DNA of 16,623 nt, taken from an uncultured Bacilli bacterium. GTDB lineage: Bacteria; Bacillota_I; Bacilli_A; RF39; UBA660. The DNA lies in contig CAJUIY010000039.1 of assembly GCA_910586865.1 (NCBI GenBank), positions 1 to 16,623 on the forward strand, given 5' to 3'. Positions within the stretch are counted from its first letter, which is position 1, and each line of letters begins with the position of its first letter. The notes under the pieces are model-generated. The model had not been told where the DNA came from and did no database searches. It was given only the letters and a program-made list of their open reading frames with translations. The position numbers and the translations under genes are program-made. Below are positions 1 through 6,176 of this stretch, one piece after another.

Positions 1-5
1 CGTGG

Positions 6-35
6 TATAATATTTTTATAAATTTGGTATTGACA
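6..35 (+). promoter_or_regulatory. Promoter-like sequences at the left edge
   Basis: A perfect TATAAT lies at 6-11, in the context GGTATAAT that also occurs in the terminator-promoter module at 14478-14485. The window may therefore begin inside another copy of that module. A second signal, TTGACA at 30-35, has no convincing -10 box 17 bases downstream (only TTATGG-like sequence). Either could drive the DUF3781 gene at 71. Which is used cannot be decided from sequence. Confidence 0.35.
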
Positions 36-41
36 AAACTT

Positions 42-55
42 AGATAGTCAATTTA
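42..55 (+). repeat. AGATAGTCAATTTA repeat, copy 1
   Basis: This 14-base sequence occurs exactly here and at 2186-2199. In the second copy the TAG at its fourth to sixth base is the stop of the DUF2185 gene. The first copy may likewise mark the end of a lost or upstream gene ahead of DUF3781. Confidence 0.5.
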
Positions 56-70
56 TGGAGTTGATAGTTT

Positions 71-316
71 ATGAATAAAGAGATATTGTTATTAAATATA
101 GATAAAGTTCATACTACAAAAATGGGTATAGATAGAATTAAGAAAAATCTTAAACTAGATACAAATGATGTAGTTGATTATTGCAAAAATAAAGTTTTAG
201 ATAAAAAATGTAATATATATAAACAAGGCAAGAATTGGTATTGTGAAATTGATAATATAAAGATAACTATTAACTCATACAGTTATACGATTATTACAGC
301 ACATACTATTCACTAA
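71..316 (+). CDS. DUF3781 family protein
   Basis: A small soluble protein of 81 residues, the normal size for the DUF3781 family of Firmicutes, whose function is unknown. The family pattern is clear: an N-terminal helical half (LLNIDKVHTTKMGIDRIKKN), then a conserved C-terminal block with GKNWYCEIDNIKITINSYSY followed by TIITAH. It has no signal peptide or membrane segment. The ATG is preceded by GGAG at 57-60. Its TAA stop lies inside the repeated linker TTCACTAAATTACAAT, which it shares exactly with the end of the next gene. The family assignment comes from recalled motif pattern, and no biochemical role can be inferred. The gene is intact, unlike its two downstream neighbours. Confidence 0.8.
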   Translation: MNKEILLLNIDKVHTTKMGIDRIKKNLKLDTNDVVDYCKNKVLDKKCNIYKQGKNWYCEIDNIKITINSYSYTIITAHTIH

Positions 317-324
317 ATTACAAT
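309..324 (+). repeat. Stop-overlapping linker repeat, copy 1
   Basis: TTCACTAAATTACAAT covers the last codon (His) and TAA stop of the DUF3781 gene and the bases after it. The identical 16-mer recurs at 1071-1086 across the end of an unrelated hydrolase gene. The core AAATTACAAT recurs in other junctions to the right. Confidence 0.7.
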
Positions 325-337
325 CTAGAGGTGTAAG

Positions 338-1078
338 ATGGAATATAAAGAATATGGATCAAAGAATAATGATACTATAATTTTATTGCATGGTGGCGGT
401 CTTTCTTGGTGGAATTATATAGATGAAATAGGATTGCTTGAAGATGAATTTCACATAGTTGTTCCTATACTAGACGGACATTCGAATAGTGATACAAATT
501 TTACTTCCATTGAAAGTAATGCTTTAGAAATAATAAATTTTATAAATGATAATTATAATGGAAAAGTAAAACTAATTGGAGGATTATCATTAGGAGGATA
601 AATATTGTTAGAAATACTATCTAAAAATCCCAATATATGTGAATATGCTATTGTTGAAAGTGCTTTGGCAATTCCTATGAATTTTACTTATAGAATGATA
701 GAGCCAACATTTAATTTATCATATTGTTTAATAAGTAAAAAATGGTTTTCAAAACTACAGTTTAAAAGTTTAAAACTTAAAAACAGTTTGTTTGATATGT
801 ATTATGAAGATACTTGTAAAATTACAAAAAATAATTTAATTGCTTTTATGAAGTCAAATTCTAGTTATGAATTAAAAGATACTTTATCACATACTAGAGC
901 AAAAGTTCTTGTATTGGTTGGAAGCAAAGAAAGACCTATTATGAAAAAATTGGCAACTAAAATTGCTAATTTAATACCAAATAGTGAACTTGATATACTA
1001 CAAGGATATTATCATGGGGATATTAGCATAAATCATGCAGATGATTATGTTGAGAGAATAAAGAGATTAGTTCACTAA
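338..1078 (+). pseudogene. Alpha/beta hydrolase interrupted by one in-frame TAA
   Basis: One frame encodes an alpha/beta hydrolase-fold protein of 245 residues, interrupted only by TAA at 599-601 (codon 88). Visible parts are the oxyanion loop HGGG (18-21), the nucleophile elbow GLSLGG with Ser84, a late strand KVLVLVGSKE and a C-terminal GYYHGD that supplies the likely catalytic His. The stop falls directly after the elbow, where relatives often carry Gln (LGGQ), so a single CAA-to-TAA change would explain it. The GGAGG of the elbow codons (593-597) happens to act as a Shine-Dalgarno site for a possible TTG restart at 605. The second half alone would lack the nucleophile. It is most likely a recent pseudogene; readthrough or a two-piece protein is less likely. 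The original substrate is unknown. Confidence 0.8.
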
Positions 1079-1088
1079 ATTACAATTT
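1071..1088 (+). repeat. Stop-overlapping linker repeat, copy 2
   Basis: TTCACTAAATTACAATTT again spans a terminal His codon and TAA stop. The 12-base core AAATTACAATTT at 1077-1088 is identical to those at 15727 and 15903. It runs directly into the terminator-promoter module that follows. Confidence 0.7.
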
Positions 1089-1131
1089 ATCGAGTAGATT
1101 CTATTTAAGATTTAATTTTTTTTGATATAAT
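1086..1131 (+). promoter_or_regulatory. Terminator-promoter module, copy 1 (degenerate hairpin)
   Basis: The segment shares TTTATCGAGTAGAT (1086-1099) and TATTTAAGATTTA (1102-1114) with the module at 9019-9065. A T-run follows and then TGATATAAT, with TATAAT at 1126-1131. The right arm has changed (ATT in place of CTC), so the hairpin is weaker here than in the other two copies. It probably still serves as a -10 element for the gene at 1172. Confidence 0.55.
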
Positions 1132-1171
1132 TAGAGAATGAAAAAAGTGATTTGTAAAGAGGAAATGAAAT

Positions 1172-1768
1172 ATGAATAAGAAAAAGATAGGAATTTGTGT
1201 TGCTATATTTGTGATTGTTGTTATTGTTATATGTATTGTAATAGTTCAATACTCAAAGCATGATTTAGAAAAAGTTAAAAAGGAATATGCCCAAACATTA
1301 GAAAAATATGGAGTAGTAAAAAAAGAAAATATTAGTACAATGATTGCTAAATTTAATACTGAAATAATGGATAATGGTTTAAATACTCCAGCGTATGATG
1401 ATTATTTAACTGTAGAAGACGGTTCATATTAGTTTGGCATAACAGAAAACATTTCCTATTATTTACAACCAGTTAAATTTACAGGGGATAAAGAAAAAGA
1501 TATTTTAAATATGAGCGCACTTTATTTTCATAAAGATAATTATAATGAAGAGGAGGCTATTAAATATGTAAGATGTCTAATAAAATCTAATAATTATGAT
1601 TTAACAGAGGAAGAGATTAATGATTTAATTATAAATGCAAAAGAAAAATCAATCAAAAAAGGAAAAGAAGGTAGGAAAGAAACAGCGAATAATGGAAAAG
1701 GTATTTCAGTTGGATTTTTAGAATATGAAAATAATTATATCTATCAAGTGATTAGATTATATAAGTAA
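1172..1768 (+). pseudogene. Membrane-anchored protein of unknown function, broken by TAG
   Basis: A single frame of 199 codons with one internal TAG at 1430-1432 (codon 87). It starts with KKK, then a hydrophobic span at about residues 6-26 (signal peptide or N-terminal anchor), followed by a polar, helical, presumably extracytoplasmic domain. The residues around the stop read DGSY-stop-FGITENISYYLQPVKF. Related clostridial proteins, as I recall them, have a YW(Y/F)G motif here, suggesting that TGG became TAG. The frame resumes without a shift and ends in a well-formed domain (NNGKGISVGFLEYENNYIYQ, then VIRLYK). An internal ATG at 1511 lacks a good ribosome site. The ATG at 1172 follows GAGGAAATG. 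I do not recognise a function. It is probably a young pseudogene. Confidence 0.65.
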
Positions 1769-1801
1769 CTATAACATTACAAAATGAAAGGAACATTGAA
1801 T

Positions 1802-2191
1802 ATGGGATTATTTAATAAGAAAGAAGAAGATTTTATAAAAGTTAAAGTTGAAAAATTAATTGATTGGAATGAACCTAATGGAGAAGGTTGTATAGTATCC
1901 GATAAAATAACCAAAGAAGGTTTTAAAGTGGGCTATATGTATAGAGAACAACCATCTAATGGTAGACCAGATAGTGGTTGGAGATTTATGGCTGGTAATG
2001 AAGAGGATGAGTATATGAATAATCCTAATAATCATCATATATTTGCTATCAATACAATTTGTAATTATGACAGAGATATCCTTCCTTATTTGAAATCGAA
2101 AATAGGAAGTACTTATATAAGAGTTGATAGTAATAAATTTGAAATGGATGATGGATCGAAACCTATATTTATAGATAAACAAAACAGATAG
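1802..2191 (+). CDS. DUF2185 family (immunity-like) protein
   Basis: A soluble protein of 129 residues of the DUF2185 family. The hallmark is CIVSDKITKEGFKVGYMYRE followed by DSGWRFMAGNEEDEYMNNPNN and a C-terminal NTICNYDRDILPYLKSKIGS. Members occur singly and as presumed immunity proteins beside polymorphic toxins; that role is family knowledge and is not shown here. The upstream in-frame ATG at 1784 is less likely as start, because AAAGGAA at 1788-1794 sits ideally for ATG 1802. No toxin partner is adjacent: the next frame downstream is a decayed YafQ-like toxin, which is normally neutralised by a DinJ-type antitoxin instead. Its TAG stop lies inside the AGATAGTCAATTTA repeat. It could equally be a stand-alone housekeeping variant. 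Confidence 0.8.
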   Translation: MGLFNKKEEDFIKVKVEKLIDWNEPNGEGCIVSDKITKEGFKVGYMYREQPSNGRPDSGWRFMAGNEEDEYMNNPNNHHIFAINTICNYDRDILPYLKSKIGSTYIRVDSNKFEMDDGSKPIFIDKQNR

Positions 2192-2199
2192 TCAATTTA
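2186..2199 (+). repeat. AGATAGTCAATTTA repeat, copy 2
   Basis: Exact second copy of the 14-mer at 42-55. It overlaps the stop codon of the DUF2185 gene and leads into GGGTGAG, the ribosome site of the toxin relic. Confidence 0.5.
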
Positions 2200-2209
2200 G
2201 GGTGAGAAT

Positions 2210-2473
2210 ATGGTAAAGTCAAATAAAAAAAGAATTTAATTGTGATATAGAAAACACTAACATGAAAGGAAAATAAATAGGAATTTTAAAGAATTAGAAA
2301 ATGGCAATGTTTTAGAATCACAATATAAAGCTCATAAACTAAATGATAATAAAAGATACAAAGATTGTAGAGAATGTCATATTGAACCTGATTAGTTGCT
2401 TATATACAGGATTAATAATGATGAGTTTATTTTATTATTAGTTGAAACTGGTTCACATAGTGACTTATTTTAA
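2210..2473 (+). pseudogene. Decayed YafQ-type mRNA interferase toxin
   Basis: The frame is 88 codons long, the normal size of YafQ (RelE-superfamily ribosome-dependent endoribonuclease toxins). It holds four in-frame stops (codons 10, 12, 17 and one at 2393-2395) and no need for a frameshift. The C-terminal two thirds is unmistakable: KAHKLN, then CRECHIEPD-stop-LLIYRI and VETGSHSDLF. The stop in EPD-stop-LLIY sits where the family has Trp (EPDWLLIY), implying TGG to TAG. The conserved His residues and the terminal SHSDLF are still present, suggesting recent inactivation. The N-terminal third no longer resembles the family. A good ribosome site (GGGTGAG, 2200-2206) survives. No DinJ/RelB-type antitoxin is seen upstream, so the antitoxin was probably lost first or was never captured. 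Confidence 0.75.
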
Positions 2474-2660
2474 GGGGAATTAGTGATACTTTCTCTTATT
2501 TATTTTAAATAATTATTAAAGGTATATAGATGAAAAAGAAAAAGTTAACGTTTGAACAAATTGAATAGTCAACAAAAGATCTATAGGAAAGATTTAGCAA
2601 AAGAATGAAATAGGTAATTACTAATAATAATTTATTGGTTTAAGAACGGGAGAAAAAAGT
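2474..2660 (+). other. Intergenic stretch between toxin relic and protease
   Basis: Apart from the TAG-interrupted frame at 2530-2643 this stretch holds no gene, no hairpin with a T-run and no clear promoter. GGGAG at 2647-2651 is the ribosome site of the CPBP protease at 2661. Confidence 0.5.
2530..2643 (+). pseudogene. Short relic frame with three in-frame TAGs
   Basis: ATG at 2530 opens a frame of 37 sense-like codons ending at TAA 2641-2643, interrupted by TAG at 2566, 2584 and 2611. The residues between the stops (KKKKLTFEQIE, then STKDL, ERFSKRMK and VITNNNLLV) have normal helical-protein character, which suggests a remnant of a small gene or of the 5' end of a larger one. No family is recognisable. 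It may also be chance. Confidence 0.3.
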
Positions 2661-3368
2661 ATGCTAAAAATATTACAAGCAGATAAAGGATATGATAGTA
2701 ATTTAAAACAGTACACAAAAAAGGATGCACAATTATCCTTTCTATTATTTTTTATTATGATATTAAATTATTCCATTTTAGCAATCTTGGAAGATAAATT
2801 TGAATTCATAAAAGAAAATATAATGTTAGTTGGTTGTATATTTAATATTTTAATGATAGGTATTACAATCTTATTTGTTAAGTTAAATAAGCAAAGTTTA
2901 GAAACCATAGGTTTGTATAAAGGAAAATGGAAAAATAGTATTATTGTAGGAGTAATACTTGCCTTATTTCTATTTTATAATAATTGTTTATCCTATTTCA
3001 TAAATGGAAGTCGTTTTATTGCCTTACACCAGATTCTAATACGTTGTGTGTATTACTTTTTCGTTGCTATTTGTGAGGAAATTGTTTTTAGAGGATATAT
3101 CGGAACGAGAATATATGGAGTGATTAAGAAAAGATGGTTAGCAGTAAGTATAGTAGGTATTTTATTTATTATCATGCATTTTCCATATAGGATGATAGCG
3201 TATCAAATGACATTAAGTGATTTAACTATAAAAAATGTTAGTTGGCTGTTGGATTTATTTATGACACATATTATCTTTAATTTTATATATTTAAAAACGA
3301 ATTCATTATATGGTGCGATTATTCCACATTGGATGTCAAACTTTGCCTTTCATATCATTCTGAAATAG
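2661..3368 (+). CDS. CPBP family intramembrane metalloprotease
   Basis: A polytopic membrane protein of 235 residues from the CPBP (CAAX protease and bacteriocin-processing) family. These enzymes cleave within or next to the membrane using a catalytic Glu and two His; in Firmicutes they can serve in bacteriocin self-immunity or peptide processing. Visible motifs are EEIVFR (Glu139-Glu140, Arg144), FIIMH (Phe169, His173), HIIFN (His203, Asn207) and IPHWMSN (His223, Asn227), so the active site looks complete. Hydrophobic segments lie at about 25-43, 52-73, 93-113, 126-142, 160-175, 195-210 and 215-233. The ATG follows GGGAG with a spacing of about nine bases. The gene is single, with a strong terminator 17 bases after its stop. 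The substrate cannot be inferred and no bacteriocin gene is nearby. Confidence 0.85.
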   Translation: MLKILQADKGYDSNLKQYTKKDAQLSFLLFFIMILNYSILAILEDKFEFIKENIMLVGCIFNILMIGITILFVKLNKQSLETIGLYKGKWKNSIIVGVILALFLFYNNCLSYFINGSRFIALHQILIRCVYYFFVAICEEIVFRGYIGTRIYGVIKKRWLAVSIVGILFIIMHFPYRMIAYQMTLSDLTIKNVSWLLDLFMTHIIFNFIYLKTNSLYGAIIPHWMSNFAFHIILK

Positions 3369-3384
3369 TATTATAATTTAATGA

Positions 3385-3409
3385 GCAGACTAGAAATAGT
3401 CGGCTTTTT
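3385..3409 (+). terminator. Rho-independent terminator after the CPBP gene
   Basis: The stem GACTA/TAGTC encloses a GAAA tetraloop, is extended by an outer GC/GC pair across one mismatch, and is followed by TTTTT at 3405-3409. It separates the protease gene from the metal operon. Confidence 0.85.
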
Positions 3410-3482
3410 AGTGTGTAATTAGGATACAAAGATAAGAAAAAGAAAGTGAAAAGATGATTTTCATTTTTTTAATCGGATACTA

Positions 3483-3512
3483 TTGACAAGTGAATAGATA
3501 TTCAACTATAAT
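3483..3512 (+). promoter_or_regulatory. Promoter of the metal-resistance operon
   Basis: A perfect -35 TTGACA (3483-3488) and perfect -10 TATAAT (3507-3512) are separated by 18 bases. This is the best promoter in the window, and the operator overlaps it. Such a strong core promoter fits one normally held off by a repressor. Confidence 0.85.
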
Positions 3513-3536
3513 TAAAATAGTTGAAGAACAATTCAA
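3491..3536 (+). promoter_or_regulatory. ArsR/SmtB-type operator region
   Basis: Two nested inverted repeats cover the spacer, the -10 box and the start region. TGAATA-GA-TATTCA (3491-3504) is a perfect 6-2-6 repeat between the -35 and -10 boxes, typical of SmtB/CadC operators. TTCAACTA (3501-3508) and TAGTTGAA (3518-3525) form an 8-base inverted repeat around TATAAT, and a further TTCAA follows at 3532-3536. Binding of the CadC-like protein from 3570 is inferred from position and type. Two dimers could bind side by side. Confidence 0.75.
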
Positions 3537-3569
3537 CTAATAAACATATTATATTATTGGAGGGAATTT

Positions 3570-3932
3570 ATGTCTAGAAATGAATTTTCTTGTGATTGTA
3601 ATATCATTCATCAAGAAGCTGTTGATGAAGTATTACAAAAAATGCCAAAGGAAGATACTTTTAACAAATTGGCAGATTTATTTAAATTAATAGGAGATAC
3701 AACAAGATGTAGGATTCTTTTTGCGTTAGATCAAGATGAAATGTGCGTTTGTGATTTAGCAAATGTTCTTAATATGACAAAATCATCAATTTCACATCAA
3801 CTTGCTGTTTTAAGAAGAAGTGGAGTTGTTCGATGTAGAAAAAGCGGTAAAGAAGTATATTACACCTTAGATGATGATCATATTGTTAAATTATTTGAGA
3901 TTGGCTTGGAACATATTAACCATAAAGGTTAA
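3570..3932 (+). CDS. cadC: CadC/SmtB-type metal-sensing repressor (ArsR family)
   Basis: A dimeric winged-helix repressor of 120 residues that should leave its operator when it binds Cd, Pb or Zn. It carries both known metal-site types of the family. The alpha3N thiolate set is Cys8 and Cys10 near the N-terminus plus Cys59 and Cys61 in EMCVCDLA (equivalent to CadC Cys58/Cys60). The alpha5 set is D-x-H-x10-H-x2-H, here Asp102, His104, His115 and His118 (as in CzrA/SmtB). The recognition helix region is NMTKSSISHQLAVLRRSG. The ATG has GGAGGG at 3559-3564. It is the first gene of the operon, with the operator just upstream and the HMA gene 19 bases downstream. Whether both sites sense metal is unknown, and Zn/Cd specificity is inferred from the downstream P1B-2 pump. 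Confidence 0.92.
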   Translation: MSRNEFSCDCNIIHQEAVDEVLQKMPKEDTFNKLADLFKLIGDTTRCRILFALDQDEMCVCDLANVLNMTKSSISHQLAVLRRSGVVRCRKSGKEVYYTLDDDHIVKLFEIGLEHINHKG

Positions 3933-3951
3933 ATAGAAGGAAGGATTTAAA

Positions 3952-4176
3952 GTGAAGAAATATAAATTTAAAATTAAAAATTTAGATTGTGCAAACTGTG
4001 CAAATGAATTAGAAGGAGCTTTACAAAAAATTGACGGAATAGAAAATGTTAGCATCAGTTTTATGATGCAAAAATTAACGTTTGAATGTATGGAAGAGAA
4101 GAAAGATGAGGCCTTAGAGAAAATTAGAAAAGTGATAAAAAAAGAAGAACCAGATGTACAACTAGAGGAGGGATAG
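3952..4176 (+). CDS. Stand-alone HMA metallochaperone
   Basis: A single heavy-metal-associated (HMA) domain of 74 residues with a ferredoxin-like beta-alpha-beta-beta-alpha-beta pattern. The metal loop is NLDCANCAN with Cys13 and Cys16. The Asp before the first Cys is typical of Zn/Cd-type HMA domains, in contrast to GMTC in copper types. Translation starts at GTG 3952, preceded by GAAGGAAGG. It ends five bases before the ATPase start, and GAGGAGG near its 3' end serves the next gene. In most CadA/ZntA proteins this domain is fused to the pump's N-terminus. Here it is a separate polypeptide in a different frame, so the split is not a simple nonsense mutation. It presumably delivers metal to, or regulates, the adjacent ATPase. 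Confidence 0.9.
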   Translation: MKKYKFKIKNLDCANCANELEGALQKIDGIENVSISFMMQKLTFECMEEKKDEALEKIRKVIKKEEPDVQLEEG

Positions 4177-4181
4177 CCATC

Positions 4182-6041
4182 ATGGAGCAAAAAAGAAGAA
4201 AGCAATTCATTAAGATTATCATTTCTCTTTTACTGGTTGCGATTTCCTTTTTACTGAATGTTGATATGAAGACTTTTAAGAATATTTTATATATTATTGC
4301 CTATATCATAGTAGGGTATGATATTGTATTAAAGGCAGGAAGAAATATTCTAAAAGGAAAGGTTTTTGATGAAAACTTTTTAATGACGGTAGCTACCATT
4401 GGAGCTTTTTGTATAGGAGAATTCCCTGAAGCAGTTGCTGTTATGCTTTTCTATCAAGTAGGAGAATTATTCCAAAGTTATGCCGTTGATAAGTCCAGAA
4501 AGTCAGTCGCCAGTCTGATGGATATTAGACCAGATTACGCCAATGTATATCGGGAAGAAGAAGTTCATAAAGTAGATCCAGATGAAGTAAATATTGGGGA
4601 AATCATAGTCGTAAAACCAGGAGAAAAAATCCCTTTAGATGGAGTTGTTGAAGAAGGCGAGTCTATGCTTAATACGGTAGCTTTAACAGGAGAAGCAGTT
4701 CCTAGAAAAGTAGGTTTAGGTGATGAAGTATTAAGTGGATGTATCAACAACGATGGAATGTTGAAAATTAAAGTAAGTAAAGAATTTGGAGAATCTACGG
4801 TTACTAAAATATTAGATTTAGTAGAAAATGCGGGAGCAAGAAAATCAAAGTCTGAAAATTTTATTAGTAAATTTGCAAGAGTTTATACTCCTGTGGTGGT
4901 GGTAATTGCCGTTTTATTAGCTATTATTCCACCTATTATAATAAAAGATGCTTTATTTAGTGATTGGTTATATCGAGCGCTTTCCTTTTTAGTGGTTTCT
5001 TGTCCATGTGCTTTGGTTATTTCAATTCCGTTATCTTTCTTTGGAGGAATCGGAGCGGCTTCTCAAATAGGAGTTTTAATAAAAGGAAGTAATTACTTAG
5101 AAGCTCTTGCAAATGCCGAAGTTGTCGTATGTGATAAGACAGGAACATTAACAGAAGGAGTATTTAGAGTACAAAAAATCAAGCCAATAGGATACTCGGA
5201 TGATGAGCTATTAAGATATGCTACTTATGCAGAGGGATTTTCTAACCACCCAATCTCTCTTTCTTTAAAACAAGCATATGCGAAAGAACTGAATAAGAAG
5301 TTGGTTACAAAGACAAAAGAAATTTCAGGCAAAGGGGTAAAAACAATAGTAGATGGGAAAACCGTTTTCGTTGGAAATGAAAAACTAATGAAAGAGTATC
5401 ATATCAAATTCCAAAAGAGTAAGGAAACAGGAACCATTCTTTATATTGCGATAAATGGGGAATTTGCAGGAACTATTTTAATTGCTGACAAAATAAAAGA
5501 AGATTCTTATAAAGCAGTAAAATCATGGAAAGCTAATCATGTGGAAAGAATTGTAATGTTAACAGGAGACCTAGAAAATATTAGTAAGAAAGTAGCAGAT
5601 GATCTTGGGCTAGATGAATATAATGCAGAATTATTACCAACGGATAAAGTTTCTTGGGTAGAAAAGCTTTTAGAACAAAAATCATCTAATGGCAAACTTC
5701 TATTTATTGGAGATGGAATCAATGATGCACCAGTTCTTGCTTTATCGGATATAGGAGTAGCTATGGGAGGACTAGGAAGTGATGCGGCGATTGAAGCGGC
5801 TGATGTAGTCATTATGACAGATGAGCCATCTAAACTTGCAAGTATGATTCAAATTTCTAAAAAAACAATGAGAATTGTAAGACAAAATATTGTCTTTGCG
5901 ATAGCCGTCAAAATAGCAGTACTAGTATTCAGTGCCTTTGGTATTACAAGTATGTGGATGGCCGTCTTTGCGGATGTCGGAGTATCGGTTCTTGCTATCA
6001 TAAATGCCCTTAGAATTTTAAGAATCAAAAAGAAAGTTTAA
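4182..6041 (+). CDS. cadA: P1B-2 heavy-metal ATPase (Cd/Zn/Pb exporter)
   Basis: A P-type ATPase of 619 residues that exports divalent soft metals from the cytoplasm. Its features in order are: N-terminal TM helices without a fused HMA domain; the actuator motif TGEA (about residue 170); the CPC motif SCPCALV (Cys274-Pro-Cys276) in the ion channel; DKTGT with phosphorylated Asp318; HPIS in the nucleotide domain; MLTGD; and GDGIND (Asp511). Near the C-terminus it has AVKIAVLVF and FADVGVSVLAIINALRI, whose Lys and Asp mark the Zn/Cd/Pb (P1B-2) class rather than copper. The ATG follows GAGGAGG. It is cotranscribed with the sensor and HMA chaperone. It is shorter than usual CadA (about 700 or more) because the HMA domain is a separate gene. 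Confidence 0.94.
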   Translation: MEQKRRKQFIKIIISLLLVAISFLLNVDMKTFKNILYIIAYIIVGYDIVLKAGRNILKGKVFDENFLMTVATIGAFCIGEFPEAVAVMLFYQVGELFQSYAVDKSRKSVASLMDIRPDYANVYREEEVHKVDPDEVNIGEIIVVKPGEKIPLDGVVEEGESMLNTVALTGEAVPRKVGLGDEVLSGCINNDGMLKIKVSKEFGESTVTKILDLVENAGARKSKSENFISKFARVYTPVVVVIAVLLAIIPPIIIKDALFSDWLYRALSFLVVSCPCALVISIPLSFFGGIGAASQIGVLIKGSNYLEALANAEVVVCDKTGTLTEGVFRVQKIKPIGYSDDELLRYATYAEGFSNHPISLSLKQAYAKELNKKLVTKTKEISGKGVKTIVDGKTVFVGNEKLMKEYHIKFQKSKETGTILYIAINGEFAGTILIADKIKEDSYKAVKSWKANHVERIVMLTGDLENISKKVADDLGLDEYNAELLPTDKVSWVEKLLEQKSSNGKLLFIGDGINDAPVLALSDIGVAMGGLGSDAAIEAADVVIMTDEPSKLASMIQISKKTMRIVRQNIVFAIAVKIAVLVFSAFGITSMWMAVFADVGVSVLAIINALRILRIKKKV

Positions 6042-6076
6042 TTCATGGAAATTGTTCTTTTATGAAATCTCCTTTC

Positions 6077-6108
6077 TTTACCAAATACTTTCCAAAAAGT
6101 AGTATAAT
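6077..6108 (+). promoter_or_regulatory. Promoter with elongated spacer ahead of copA
   Basis: TATAAT at 6103-6108 is preceded by TTTACC at 6077-6082, a spacer of 20 bases. A perfect inverted repeat TACTTT-CCAA-AAAGTA (6086-6101) is centred in that spacer. An overlong spacer with a central dyad is the architecture of MerR/CueR-activated promoters, but no MerR gene is in the window and the -35 box matches only partly. A plain operator is the alternative. Confidence 0.45.
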
Positions 6109-6176
6109 TTTAGTGAGGAAAAGGATATATAGAAGAAAAATTCATAACAGACTAAATAGAATGGAAGGTGTCATTT

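Noticed and set aside
1856..2182. Minus-strand frame of 108 codons
   Set aside because: It lies fully opposite the DUF2185 gene, has low-complexity Ile/Ser/Phe-rich content and no ribosome site. The same holds for minus-strand frames opposite the metal ATPases, flavodoxin, GyrI-like, DUF5131 and last genes.
1430..2613. TAG read as a sense codon, restoring the interrupted frames
   Set aside because: Nine intact genes end in TAG. At 14445, reading through TAG would translate a terminator hairpin and T-run, and at 4174 it would run over the ribosome-site region of the next gene. TAA and TGA stops also occur in the same relics.
6168..6170. GTG start for CopA
   Set aside because: It overlaps the Shine-Dalgarno sequence GGAAGG that is properly spaced for ATG 6177, and the HMA domain is complete from 6177.
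6042..6176. CopY-type cop box (TACAnnTGTA) before copA
   Set aside because: No such sequence is present; the only dyad is TACTTT-CCAA-AAAGTA.
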